64,000 nucleotides of DNA from Hydrogenophilales bacterium. GTDB lineage: Bacteria; Pseudomonadota; Gammaproteobacteria; Burkholderiales; Thiobacillaceae. Under the pieces are notes generated by a model that saw only the letters and a list, made by a program, of their open reading frames with translations, had not been told where the DNA came from and ran no database searches. Positions 8,469 through 16,955 of this stretch are shown here, in pieces. Position numbers and translations under genes: made by a program. The stretch is from NCBI GenBank assembly GCA_023258975.1, contig JAHFRD010000003.1, positions 124,001-188,000 on the forward strand, read 5' to 3'. The stretch's first letter is position 1; each line of letters opens with the position of its first letter.

Positions 8469-8879
8469 ATGCAAAAAGTCGTAGCCGCTTCATTCGCCGC
8501 CCTGCTGCTCGCAGCCGCTCAACCCGTTATCGCCGCCCCCGCCGATGACGCCTGCGCCTCCCTCATGGAAGCGCGAGGCCATCTGGTCGCCATGATCGGT
8601 TCAACCGACAAAGCCACCCAGGACGACCTCAAAGGCAAAGTCCACGCCGCCAGCGCCAAACTCGACGGCACCCTCGCAGCCATGATGAAGAGCTACAACG
8701 CCAGCGACGAAGCCAAGGCCGCCGCCTTCAAACCCGCGTGGGAAGCCTTCAAGACCACCCGCGAAGGTGAAATCATCCCCCACGTCTACGCTGGCAAGGT
8801 TGCCGAAGCCAAAGCCATCGCCGGCGGCATCCAGGCCGAGCGCATGAAGCAGATGAAGGGCGCGATGGGCTGCAAGTAA
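8469..8879 (+). CDS. Small exported alpha-helical protein of unknown function
   Basis: A 136-residue protein with a Sec signal peptide (MQKVVAASFAALLLAAAQPVIAAPA, probable cleavage after the AxA near residue 23). The mature part is rich in Ala, Lys and Met and predicted helical by eye, roughly four amphipathic segments, resembling four-helix-bundle periplasmic sensor or cytochrome c'-like folds. It has no CxxCH heme motif. Only two cysteines are seen, near the mature N-terminus and at the C-terminus (GCK), which could form a disulfide. The ATG follows AGGAG. An FNR-like box and a hairpin precede it and a strong terminator follows it, so it forms a one-gene unit. Function unknown. Confidence 0.7.
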   Translation: MQKVVAASFAALLLAAAQPVIAAPADDACASLMEARGHLVAMIGSTDKATQDDLKGKVHAASAKLDGTLAAMMKSYNASDEAKAAAFKPAWEAFKTTREGEIIPHVYAGKVAEAKAIAGGIQAERMKQMKGAMGCK

Positions 8880-8896
8880 GCCATCCCCATCAGCCG

Positions 8897-8928
8897 AACG
8901 GCCCCCCTTGCGGGGCCGTTTTCTTTTC
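8897..8928 (+). terminator. Intrinsic terminator after the small exported protein gene
   Basis: AACGGCCCC (8897-8905) pairs with GGGGCCGTT (8912-8920) and is followed by a T-rich tract (TTTTCTTTT). Confidence 0.85.
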
Positions 8929-9007
8929 CATTGGCCATACAGGGTTGAAATGCGCCGTTACCTGAGTGACATTCCCCGGCCTTCCCATCTCTTTCCGAGT
9001 CAGCCCC

Positions 9008-9820
9008 TTGAACGCGCATACCCTCGCTCCCGAAGAGCATTTCATCGAAAAAGAACCCTATTACGAAGCCGTCGGCGATGAAATCGCCATCTTCCAGGCG
9101 GCCCATGCCAACCGTTTGCCAATCCTGTTGAAAGGGCCGACGGGCTGCGGCAAGACCCGGTTCATGGAACACATGGCGTGGCGCCTGAAGCGGCCGCTGA
9201 TCACGGTTTCCTGCCATGACGACCTGACCGCTTCCGATCTGGTGGGGCGTTATCTGGTGAAGGGGGGCGAGACGGTCTGGGTGGACGGCCCGTTGACCCG
9301 CGCGGTGCGGGTAGGTGGCATCTGCTATCTGGACGAGATCGTGGAGGCGCGCAAGGACACGATGGTGGTAATCCACCCACTGGCCGACGACCGCCGCACC
9401 CTGCCGATGGAGAAACTGGGACAGTTGCTGGAGGCCTCGGATGAGTTTTGCCTGGCCATCTCCTACAACCCCGGCTACCAGAGCGTGCTGAAAGACCTCA
9501 AGCAATCCACCCGGCAACGCTTCGTCGCCCTGGGGTTCGATTACCCGGCGCCGGATCTGGAGGCGCGTATCGTCGCCACCGAGTCCGGGGTCGATGCCGC
9601 GCTGGCCGAGCGCTTGGTGCGCTTCGCCCAGACTACCCGCAATCTCAAGGGCGCCGGCCTGGAGGAAGGGGCATCAACGCGCCTGCTGGTGCATGCCGGC
9701 AAACTGATTACCAGCGGCATCGACCCGGTGCTGGCCTGCCGGAGCGCCGTCGCCCTGGCGATTACCGATGATGCCGACATGCTGGCGGCGATTCAGGAAC
9801 TCTCGTCCTCCTTGTTTTGA
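9008..9820 (+). CDS. cbbQ: CbbQ-type MoxR AAA+ ATPase (Rubisco activase motor)
   Basis: A 270-residue AAA+ ATPase of the CbbQ/NirQ/NorQ group. The Walker A motif GPTGCGKT lies near residues 43-50 and Walker B CYLDEIVE near 107-113. The [16 protein letters not shown] segment, the sensor region [21 protein letters not shown] and a helical C-terminal lid also fit CbbQ. CbbQ hexamers with CbbO remove inhibitory sugar phosphates from Rubisco. I place the start at TTG 9008, which gives the usual short CbbQ N-terminus; a GTG at 8966 would add 14 residues. cbbO follows, but only after an inserted toxin-antitoxin pair. No Rubisco gene lies in the window. A NorQ role with NorD is the main alternative. 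Confidence 0.85.
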   Translation: MNAHTLAPEEHFIEKEPYYEAVGDEIAIFQAAHANRLPILLKGPTGCGKTRFMEHMAWRLKRPLITVSCHDDLTASDLVGRYLVKGGETVWVDGPLTRAVRVGGICYLDEIVEARKDTMVVIHPLADDRRTLPMEKLGQLLEASDEFCLAISYNPGYQSVLKDLKQSTRQRFVALGFDYPAPDLEARIVATESGVDAALAERLVRFAQTTRNLKGAGLEEGASTRLLVHAGKLITSGIDPVLACRSAVALAITDDADMLAAIQELSSSLF

Positions 9821-9841
9821 TCTTTTATATGGCCATATACT
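9812..9841 (+). promoter_or_regulatory. Promoter and palindromic operator of the phd-vapC module
   Basis: A candidate sigma-70 promoter (TTGTTT at 9812-9817, 18-base spacer, TATACT at 9836-9841) starts inside the end of cbbQ. The spacer and -10 element overlap a perfect 14-base palindrome, TATATGGCCATATA, at 9826-9839. Phd-type antitoxins typically autorepress by binding such palindromes over their promoter. The A/T-rich composition contrasts with the flanking GC-rich genes. Confidence 0.6.
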
Positions 9842-9873
9842 TGGTCAAGTAAATGATTCAATAGGAGCGCGCC

Positions 9874-10200
9874 ATGCAAACCATCAACATTCATGAAGCC
9901 AAAGCCAAGCTGTCCGAATACCTGAACGCCGTCGAGTCGGGCGAAACGGTTGTGATCTGCCGCCGCAATGTGCCGGTGGCGGAAATCGTGCCGATCCGCC
10001 AGGCGCGCAAGGAACCGCGCCCGATCGGGCTGGGGCCTTATGAGGAAGGCTACGAAATCTCCGCCGGTTTCTTCGAACCGCTGCCGGATGAGTTGCTCAA
10101 GGCGTTCAACGGTGAATTGCCCAACCCGTTGATGGACAGCTTTGCCGCCAATTCCGAACAACTCAAAGCCGCCGAGCCGGCATCGGAATACCGGAAGTGA
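9874..10200 (+). CDS. Phd/YefM-type antitoxin
   Basis: The 108-residue protein begins MQTINIHEAKAKLSEYLNAVESGETVVICRRNVPVAEIVP, the Phd/YefM DNA-binding fold that dimerises and represses its own operon. The C-terminal portion (about residues 60-108) is longer than in minimal Phd proteins and probably wraps the cognate toxin. The ATG has AGGAG seven bases upstream. The stop codon overlaps the GTG start of the PIN-domain toxin (GTGA), so the two are translationally coupled with antitoxin first, the usual type II order. The module lies between cbbQ and cbbO, which are normally adjacent, indicating insertion into an existing operon. Confidence 0.9.
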   Translation: MQTINIHEAKAKLSEYLNAVESGETVVICRRNVPVAEIVPIRQARKEPRPIGLGPYEEGYEISAGFFEPLPDELLKAFNGELPNPLMDSFAANSEQLKAAEPASEYRK

Positions 10201-10589
10201 AACTCCTGCTCGATACCTGTAGCTTCATCTGGCTGGCAACCGCACCGCACCAGCTATCCAGGGGCATGCGAGCGTTGTATGAAAACCCGGAGAACGAGGT
10301 GTACCTGTCGGCCGCCTCGGCCTGGGAGATCGCCATCAAGCATCGCAGTGGCAAGTTGCGTCTGGCTGGGGATATGCCGCCCGGTGAATTTGTTCCGGAG
10401 GCGAGGCGGCGCCACGGCATCGAGGCGCTGCCATTGCGCGAGGAAGACGGTTTTGTTCTCGGCAAGCTTCCGCCCATACACAACGACCCTTTCGACCGCA
10501 TGTTGATCTGCCAGGCCATCGCCAATCAGATGACGCTCCTCACCCCCGATCCGCTGATTACCCAGTACCCGGTACTCACTCGCTGGTGA
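10197..10589 (+). CDS. VapC-family PIN-domain toxin
   Basis: A 130-residue PIN-domain ribonuclease. The acidic active-site set is intact: Asp6 (LLLDTC), Glu44 (SAWEIAIK), Asp97 and Asp100 (HNDPFDRMLICQA), followed by the LLTPDPLITQYP segment common to this VapC subgroup. Such toxins cleave tRNA or rRNA until bound by the antitoxin. The GTG start overlaps the antitoxin stop by four bases. The gene in turn ends at 10589, just before the cbbO ATG, so cbbO translation may depend on ribosomes finishing vapC. No mutation that would obviously inactivate the toxin is visible. Confidence 0.9.
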   Translation: MKLLLDTCSFIWLATAPHQLSRGMRALYENPENEVYLSAASAWEIAIKHRSGKLRLAGDMPPGEFVPEARRRHGIEALPLREEDGFVLGKLPPIHNDPFDRMLICQAIANQMTLLTPDPLITQYPVLTRW

Positions 10590-10591
10590 GC

Positions 10592-12697
10592 ATGAACGCC
10601 GCCGCCATCACCCACCTTCTCGAAAACCTGCTGGAAGCGGAATTCTCGTTCCGCAAGGTGGGGGCGACGGCGGCGGAACTGGCCGCGCTGCCGGAATCCG
10701 ACCGGGAGTTCCTGCTCGATTGGGTGAAGCGCATCGCCAGCACCAACCTTGAGGTCGCCTGGCAATTCACGCGGCGCGCGCCGATGCTGATCGGCCACAT
10801 GGATCGCCGCCTGATGGAGGCCTGGGCCGTGGGCGCCTGCGACACTTACGACCGGCAGGGTTTGCGCCCGGCGCTGCAAGTGCTGGAAGAGGCGGATCAC
10901 TACGCCGAACGGCAACTGGAAATGACCGCCGGGGTGCTGTTCGAGGACGTAGCCGGTGTGCTGGGCAACTTCGTGCGCGGCCTTTCCGGGCGACGCCTGC
11001 GAGTGGAACAAGGCGAGAGCCTGTATACCGATACCGAAAGAATCCTGCTGCCCGGCGTGATCGCCCGCTTTCCCGTGGTGGCGGACAACTTCAAGCTGAC
11101 CAAGGCGGCGGTGGCGCTGCTCTGGGCACAGACCCGTTTCGGCACTTTCCGCGCCGATCTTGCCGCAGCCTGCGCGGGCTATCCCGACCCGGAACACGCG
11201 CTGCGGCAACTGCACGGCCTGGAAACCCTGCGCCTGTCCGCCCGCATCGCGCGCGAACTGCCGGGGCTGCACCGCGAAATGGAGCGGCTCAAGGCCCGGT
11301 TGGGTGAAGGCTTGCCCACGGGTTGGGACACCGTCGCGCGGCGCTTGGCGGAGCCGGAAGCGGATCTCGAAGACAGCCTCGGGCTGTTGGCTGACGCCGT
11401 GCATCTGGCTGATTTCACCCCCTGGTGCTATCAGGGCGAACTGAAACCCGAAGCCGTGTCCGCCGCCTTCGCCGCGCGTCGGGAAAAGGAGAAGGCGCGC
11501 CTGCGGGTGAAATTGGCCGATCTTCTGGAAGAACACACGCGCCCCCCGCCCGGGCAGCCCTCCGGCGAGGAACGCGCGGCGCCGGAATTCGCGGCCGGGA
11601 TCGACGATGAAGACGGCCGCCTGGATATGGAAATCACCCTGGACGGCGCCCCCATCGCGCCCCCCGATGACGTGAAGGCGCTGCTTTCCTCCATCTACCT
11701 CGATTTCGGCGAAATCCCGCCGGAATATCTGGTGCCGGCCGGCGCCGGCGAATATGACCCCAGCCTGCTGGGTGAACAGCGCGCCGACCCGGATTCGGTC
11801 TGGCGGGGCACTTATCACGAGGAAGGCGCGCTGTTCTACCCCGAGTGGGATATGGGCCGTGAGCACTATCGCAAGAACTGGTGCGTGGCGCGGGAAAAGG
11901 AAGTGCCGCCCGCGCATGACGGTTTTTACCGGGAAACCCTGGAGAAACACGCCGGCCTGGTGAAGCACCTGCGCAAGAGCTTCGAGGCGATGCGCGATGA
12001 AAACCGCACATTGAAACGCCAGACCGATGGCGACGAGGTGGACATCGACGCCCTGGTCGAAGCCCTCGCCGACGCCCGCGACGGCCGCGAGATGAGCGAC
12101 CGTCTGTTCGCGCGCCAGCACCGCGCGGAACGCAACATCGCGGTCGCCTTCATGGTCGACATGAGCGGTTCCACGCGCGGCTGGATCAACGAGGCCGAGC
12201 GCGAGGCGCTGCTATTGCTGTGCGAGGCGCTTGAGCGCCTGGGTGACCGCTACGCCATCTACGGATTTTCCGGCGTCACCCGGAAACGCTGCGAACTGTT
12301 CCGGATCAAAACCTTCGCCGAGTCCTACGGCGACGAGGTAAAAGCGCGCATCTCCGGCATCCGCGCCCAGGAATACACGCGCATGGGCTTCGCCATCCGC
12401 CACCTGAGCAAGCTGTTGAACGAAGTCGATGCCGCGACCAAGATCCTGATTACCCTGTCGGATGGCCGTCCGGATGACTATTTCGACGGTTATCGCGGCC
12501 AGTACGGCATCGAGGACACCCGCATGGCGCTGCTGGAAGCGCGCCGATCCGGGGTGCATCCGTTCTGCATCACCATCGACCGCGAGGCGCGCGACTACCT
12601 GCCGCACATGTATGGCGCCGCCCGCTACATCATCCTCGACGACGTGCGGCAACTGCCGTTCAAGGTGTCCGACATCTACCGTCGATTGACGCGATGA
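10592..12697 (+). CDS. cbbO: CbbO-type von Willebrand factor A protein (Rubisco activase adaptor)
   Basis: A 701-residue protein of the CbbO/NorD group. The N-terminal region (about 1-330) is helical. The C-terminal third is a VWA domain with the metal-ion-dependent adhesion site DMSGS (residues 523-527) and matching Thr/Asp loops (RMGFAIRHL, LSDGRPDDYF). In Rubisco activation, CbbO binds the CbbQ hexamer and contacts Rubisco through the VWA metal site. I chose ATG 10592, which has GGTGAG upstream; GTG 10586 overlaps the vapC stop and is an alternative. Its partner cbbQ is 772 bases away because of the inserted toxin-antitoxin genes. NorD of nitric oxide reductase is a less likely alternative. 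Confidence 0.85.
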   Translation: MNAAAITHLLENLLEAEFSFRKVGATAAELAALPESDREFLLDWVKRIASTNLEVAWQFTRRAPMLIGHMDRRLMEAWAVGACDTYDRQGLRPALQVLEEADHYAERQLEMTAGVLFEDVAGVLGNFVRGLSGRRLRVEQGESLYTDTERILLPGVIARFPVVADNFKLTKAAVALLWAQTRFGTFRADLAAACAGYPDPEHALRQLHGLETLRLSARIARELPGLHREMERLKARLGEGLPTGWDTVARRLAEPEADLEDSLGLLADAVHLADFTPWCYQGELKPEAVSAAFAARREKEKARLRVKLADLLEEHTRPPPGQPSGEERAAPEFAAGIDDEDGRLDMEITLDGAPIAPPDDVKALLSSIYLDFGEIPPEYLVPAGAGEYDPSLLGEQRADPDSVWRGTYHEEGALFYPEWDMGREHYRKNWCVAREKEVPPAHDGFYRETLEKHAGLVKHLRKSFEAMRDENRTLKRQTDGDEVDIDALVEALADARDGREMSDRLFARQHRAERNIAVAFMVDMSGSTRGWINEAEREALLLLCEALERLGDRYAIYGFSGVTRKRCELFRIKTFAESYGDEVKARISGIRAQEYTRMGFAIRHLSKLLNEVDAATKILITLSDGRPDDYFDGYRGQYGIEDTRMALLEARRSGVHPFCITIDREARDYLPHMYGAARYIILDDVRQLPFKVSDIYRRLTR

Positions 12698-12776
12698 GGC
12701 GCGACGACCCGGCCACCCGCGCGACCCTGAAGTAATATCGGGCATTCCCGTCAGACTTGTTCCCACCCCGTTTTTC

Positions 12777-15700
12777 ATGACCACCGTCACCCTGCAACAG
12801 GTTCTCAACGCCACGGTGCAAACCGTCGAAGCGGCGACGCCGCTGGTGGAGGTATGGCGGCGCATGGAAGAACGCCGCATCAGTTGTGTGGTGGTGCTCG
12901 ACGGGCGGCAGCCCGTCGGCATCTTCACCGAGCGCGACAGCGTGACGCTGGTGGCGCGCGGCGGCTGGCGGGAGGCCGACCTGATCGGCGAATTCATGCA
13001 TGAGCCGTTGCTGGTCAGCAATCCCGGCATGGACATTCATCGCGCCTATCAGGTCATGGCTGCGCGCAATGCCCGCCACCTCATTCTGGTGGACGATGCC
13101 GGCGACCTGCTGGGCCTGATTACCGAGGGCGACCTGCTGCACAGCATCGGCATGGAGCACCTGGTGCAGCCGCGCGTGGTGGATTCGGCGATGACCGGCA
13201 AGGTGGTCACCCTGAGCGAGGATGACAATCTGCTCACCGCCGCCCGCGTCATGTCGGAACGGGTGTTGAGTTGTCTGGTGGTGGCCCGCGATGGCGTTCC
13301 CACCGGGGTACTCTCGGAGCGGGACATCGTGCGCCTGTCCCGCCAGGGTGGCGACCCCGCCCGCGCGCGACTGGGCGAGGTGATGAGCCGGCCAGTACTC
13401 ACGATCCAGGCCGACGACCTCCTCGCCACGGCCATGCACCGCATGGAACAGTCCGACATCCGCCGCCTGGTGGTGGTGGATCAGGCCGGCCATCTGGCCG
13501 GTCTGATTACCCGGCATGATCTGGTCAAGGCCCTGCAGGAACATTACGTCGAGTTGTTGCAGGCCACCATTGATCGGCTGGAACAAGACCTCGACCTCAC
13601 CCGCGATCATTTGCAATCGGTGGAACACCGGCTCATGGAACGCAGTGTGATGAGCCAGGTGAACGACGCCGTCCTCGTCGTGGACATGGCCAGCGGCCGG
13701 GTGGTGGAGGCCAATGAACAGGCGGGCGATCTGCTTGGCTATAGCCTGACGGAAACCCTCGAACTTTATTGCCAGGGTTTCGCGGAGCTCTGCGGTGGCG
13801 CGGAAAGCTGGCCGACCTGGGCGGCGGCGTTCACCCGGCGCGGCATCCAGACCGAGGAGACCCGTTTGCGCCGCAAATCGGGCGAGTGGTTCCCCGTTGA
13901 AATCAGCCTGCGCCATGTATCCGGCGCGGCGCGCGCCTACATGGTCGCGGTGGTGCGCGACATCAGCCAGCGCAAGCGTCATGAAGCGCGCATTCGCCTG
14001 GATCGCGAACAGCAGAAGGCGCTGCGGGAGATTCTGGAAATCGGCATCGGCGACGGCAGCCTGAGTGAACGTTTGGAACGCTGTCTGGAGCGCCTGTTGG
14101 CGGTCTCCTGGCTTACCTTGCTACCCAAGGGCGGCATCTTCGTCATGGAGGATGGCGCATTGCGCCTGCTGGCGCAGCGCAATTTTTCCCCGGAAATCCA
14201 GGCCAGCTGCGCTCGCGTGGCATTGGGCCACTGTCTCTGCGGCCGTGTGGCCAAGTCCGGCCTTACGGAATACGCCGATTGTGTCGACCATCGCCACGAC
14301 ATCATCTATCCGGGCATGACCGATCACGGCCACTACAGCCTGCCGCTGGCGGCCAGTGGCGAGGTGCTGGGCGTGCTGGTGCTGTACCTGCCGGTGGGAC
14401 ATCCACGCATCGCGGAGGAACAGGAATTCCTGGAATCCGTGGGCAAATCCCTGGCTGGCGTGCTGCGGCGCGACCGGGTGGAGCGGACGGTGACCGCCAA
14501 GGAGGCGGAAATCCATTTACTGCTGGATTCCACGGCCGAGGCGATCTTCGGCGTGGATATCGAGTGTCGCTGCACCTTCGTCAACCACGCCTGTCTGGAA
14601 CTGCTGGGCTACGCTTCCGCCTCCGAACTGCTCGGGCAGCCAATCCATGCGCGCATCCACCACACCCATGCCGATGGCCGACCTTATCCGGAGAACGAAT
14701 GCCCGGCACTTCCCGGGGCCGACCTGCGCGCCAGGCGCCATGTCGACAATGAAGTGTTCTGGCGCAAGGATGGCGGCGCCGTGCCGGTCGAATATTGGTC
14801 GCACCCGGTAATCCAGGACGGCGTGCTGGTTGGCGCGGTGGTCACTTTCCTCGACATCAGCCAGCGCAGGGCCTCCGAGGAAAAACTGCGTCTGGCCGCC
14901 AAGGTGTTCGACAACACCCTGGAAGGCGTGATGGTGACGGACGCCGAGACCCGTATCCTGTTTGTCAACCGGGCGTTCACCACGATCACCGGCCACAGCG
15001 AGAGCGAGATCATCGGCCAGACACCGCGCTATCTCAGTTCCGGCCGCCACGACGCCGAGTTCTATCGCGAAATCTGGCGCGAGATTGCCGCGAACGGGGG
15101 CTGGCAGGGCGAAATCTGGAACCACAACAAGGCGGGCGTGGAATACCCGGAGTGGTTGTCGATCAGCGCCGTGCACGACAAGGCCGGCCATGTGGTGAAT
15201 TACGTCGGAGTCTTTGCCGACATCAGCCAGATCAAACATTCGGAGGCGCAACTCGAACATCTGGCGCATCACGACCCGCTCACCACCCTGCCTAACCGCA
15301 CCCTGTTCCAGTCGCGCCTCGCCCACGCCATCAATGTCTCGCGGCGCCACGACACCGGCCTGGGACTATTGTTCATCGACCTGGACGGTTTCAAGAACAT
15401 CAACGACAGCCTCGGCCACCCGACCGGCGACGAGTTGCTCCAGGCCATCGCCCGGCGCTTGTCCGAAAATCTGCGCACGGCGGATACCCTGGCGCGCCTG
15501 GGCGGCGACGAATTCGTGGTGCTCCTGGAAGACCTCGAAGGCCCCAGTGAAGCCGCAGTGGTGGCGCAAAACCTCCTCGCCCTGCTACGCCAGCCGTTCC
15601 ACCTGAGCGGTGGCCAGGAAGTATTCAGCGGCGCCAGCATCGGCATCAGCCTGTTCCCGGACGACGCAGACGACGCCACTCATCTGGTGCGCAACGCGGA

Positions 15701-16556
15701 TGCCGCGCTGTATCAGGCCAAATCTCAGGGGCGCGATACCTATCGCTTCTATACCGAAGCGCTCACCCGGCTTGCCAACGAACGCCTGCAACTGGAATCG
15801 CGCCTGCGCGGCGCTCTGGAGCGCGGTGAATTCGTCGTCCACTACCAGCCCCTGGTCGCCACCCACGATGGCCAACTGATCGGCGCCGAGGCGCTGGTAC
15901 GCTGGCTGACGCCGGAAGGCGAACTGGTTCCACCAGCGCGTTTCATTCCCCTGGCGGAAGAAACCGGCCTGATCCGCTCCATCGGTGAATGGGTTTTGCG
16001 CGAGGCCTGCACCCGGTTCCGCACCTGGTTCGACGCCGGCATGGCACCGCTGAGACTGTCTGTAAACCTGTCTTCACGGCAGTTTGAACAACGCGATCTG
16101 ATGGAGCGGTTGCGGATTGTGCTGCGGGAAACCGGATTCCCCGCCCACTTGTTGGAGTTGGAAATCACCGAGAGCGCCATCATGGCTCAGGGTGACCAAG
16201 CTCCCGCCGCGCTCGCCGCGCTGAAAGGACTGGGGGTGAGCCTGGCCATCGACGACTTCGGCACCGGCTATTCTTCCCTCGCTTACCTCAAGCGATTCGC
16301 GGTCGACAAACTCAAGATCGACCGCAGTTTCATGAGCGACATCCCGCAGGACACCAACGATGTGAAGATCGCCGCCACCATCATCACGATGGCGAAAAGC
16401 CTGAAACTGCATGTCCTCGCCGAAGGCGTGGAAACTGAGGAACAGCTCGCTTTTCTGCGGGCGCATGACTGCGATGCCTACCAGGGCTATTACTTCAGCC
16501 ACCCGCTGCCAGCCGAGGATTTCCTCGAACTGTGGCGGAAGCGGCAAGGTGCGTAG
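12777..16556 (+). CDS. CBS-PAS-GAF-PAS-PAS-GGDEF-EAL cyclic-di-GMP signalling protein
   Basis: A 1,259-residue cytoplasmic protein with no clear membrane segment. Four CBS motifs in two pairs occupy about residues 1-260, a short coiled coil follows, then PAS (about 285-400), GAF (422-575), PAS (576-700), PAS (702-825), GGDEF (831-1000) and EAL (1010-1255). The diguanylate cyclase motif GGDEF is intact at 909-913, with an inhibitory-site RTAD just upstream. The phosphodiesterase motif EAL is intact at 1038-1040, and DDFGTGYSSL and KIDRSF are also present. Both activities are therefore possible. CBS pairs usually sense adenine nucleotides. The gene follows cbbO by 79 bases with no clear ribosome binding site. 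Confidence 0.9.
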   Translation: MTTVTLQQVLNATVQTVEAATPLVEVWRRMEERRISCVVVLDGRQPVGIFTERDSVTLVARGGWREADLIGEFMHEPLLVSNPGMDIHRAYQVMAARNARHLILVDDAGDLLGLITEGDLLHSIGMEHLVQPRVVDSAMTGKVVTLSEDDNLLTAARVMSERVLSCLVVARDGVPTGVLSERDIVRLSRQGGDPARARLGEVMSRPVLTIQADDLLATAMHRMEQSDIRRLVVVDQAGHLAGLITRHDLVKALQEHYVELLQATIDRLEQDLDLTRDHLQSVEHRLMERSVMSQVNDAVLVVDMASGRVVEANEQAGDLLGYSLTETLELYCQGFAELCGGAESWPTWAAAFTRRGIQTEETRLRRKSGEWFPVEISLRHVSGAARAYMVAVVRDISQRKRHEARIRLDREQQKALREILEIGIGDGSLSERLERCLERLLAVSWLTLLPKGGIFVMEDGALRLLAQRNFSPEIQASCARVALGHCLCGRVAKSGLTEYADCVDHRHDIIYPGMTDHGHYSLPLAASGEVLGVLVLYLPVGHPRIAEEQEFLESVGKSLAGVLRRDRVERTVTAKEAEIHLLLDSTAEAIFGVDIECRCTFVNHACLELLGYASASELLGQPIHARIHHTHADGRPYPENECPALPGADLRARRHVDNEVFWRKDGGAVPVEYWSHPVIQDGVLVGAVVTFLDISQRRASEEKLRLAAKVFDNTLEGVMVTDAETRILFVNRAFTTITGHSESEIIGQTPRYLSSGRHDAEFYREIWREIAANGGWQGEIWNHNKAGVEYPEWLSISAVHDKAGHVVNYVGVFADISQIKHSEAQLEHLAHHDPLTTLPNRTLFQSRLAHAINVSRRHDTGLGLLFIDLDGFKNINDSLGHPTGDELLQAIARRLSENLRTADTLARLGGDEFVVLLEDLEGPSEAAVVAQNLLALLRQPFHLSGGQEVFSGASIGISLFPDDADDATHLVRNADAALYQAKSQGRDTYRFYTEALTRLANERLQLESRLRGALERGEFVVHYQPLVATHDGQLIGAEALVRWLTPEGELVPPARFIPLAEETGLIRSIGEWVLREACTRFRTWFDAGMAPLRLSVNLSSRQFEQRDLMERLRIVLRETGFPAHLLELEITESAIMAQGDQAPAALAALKGLGVSLAIDDFGTGYSSLAYLKRFAVDKLKIDRSFMSDIPQDTNDVKIAATIITMAKSLKLHVLAEGVETEEQLAFLRAHDCDAYQGYYFSHPLPAEDFLELWRKRQGA

Positions 16557-16601
16557 GCTGACCGGAATATCCCATCGACCCGAATTTCAGGAACTCAAGG
16601 C

Positions 16602-16892
16602 ATGAACTCGCAGGTCAGCATCCCTTTCGACATCTGCTCGGGAGGCTATTACAGCAATGGCTCCTATGGGCGCGCATGGGGCGTGCGCCAGGTGCTCGAC
16701 TTCTCTCTCGATGCCGAAAGCGGCGAGGAAACCGTTCGTTTCAAAGGCATCGCCGGCACCTGCCGCCGCAAAACCGGACAGTGCACCCTTGATGAATTTC
16801 GCAAATGGGCACGTTACGAAGTCGCCCTCAACGAAAACTCCTGGCAACGCATTGGCTATCACGAGGAGGTATTCCCCGAGGAGGAGCCATAG
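16602..16892 (+). CDS. Small conserved-looking hypothetical protein
   Basis: A 96-residue protein that I do not recognise. It has no signal peptide or membrane segment, an aromatic Gly-rich N-terminus (SGGYYSNGSYGRAWGVRQV), two cysteines in the middle (TCRRKTGQC) and an acidic tail (EEVFPEEEP). The coding frame has the same composition as its neighbours and starts 46 bases after the cyclic-di-GMP gene. The upstream AAGG is a weak ribosome binding site. A long bidirectional terminator follows, so it is the last gene of this rightward unit. Confidence 0.6.
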   Translation: MNSQVSIPFDICSGGYYSNGSYGRAWGVRQVLDFSLDAESGEETVRFKGIAGTCRRKTGQCTLDEFRKWARYEVALNENSWQRIGYHEEVFPEEEP

Positions 16893-16902
16893 TGGCCGCC
16901 AC

Positions 16903-16942
16903 GCCCATGAAAAACCGCCCCGAAGGGCGGTTTTTCATGGGC
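16903..16942. terminator. Bidirectional intrinsic terminator between convergent genes
   Basis: An 18-base perfect stem (arms 16903-16920 and 16925-16942) closed by a CGAA tetraloop. The arms contain A5 and T5 runs flanking a GC core, so it can terminate transcription in either direction. It lies between the small hypothetical gene (plus) and the OmpA-family gene (minus). Confidence 0.9.
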
Positions 16943-16955
16943 CGATCCGGTGGAT

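Noticed and set aside
9008-12697. Reading the cbbQ/cbbO pair as norQ/norD
   Set aside because: No nor or nir genes are present, and the lithoautotroph context favours Rubisco activation. The alternative is kept in the entries because no Rubisco gene is in the window either.
12777-16556. Possibility that the GGDEF or EAL domain is degenerate
   Set aside because: GGDEF, the inhibitory site, EAL, DDFGTGYSSL and KIDRSF motifs are all intact.
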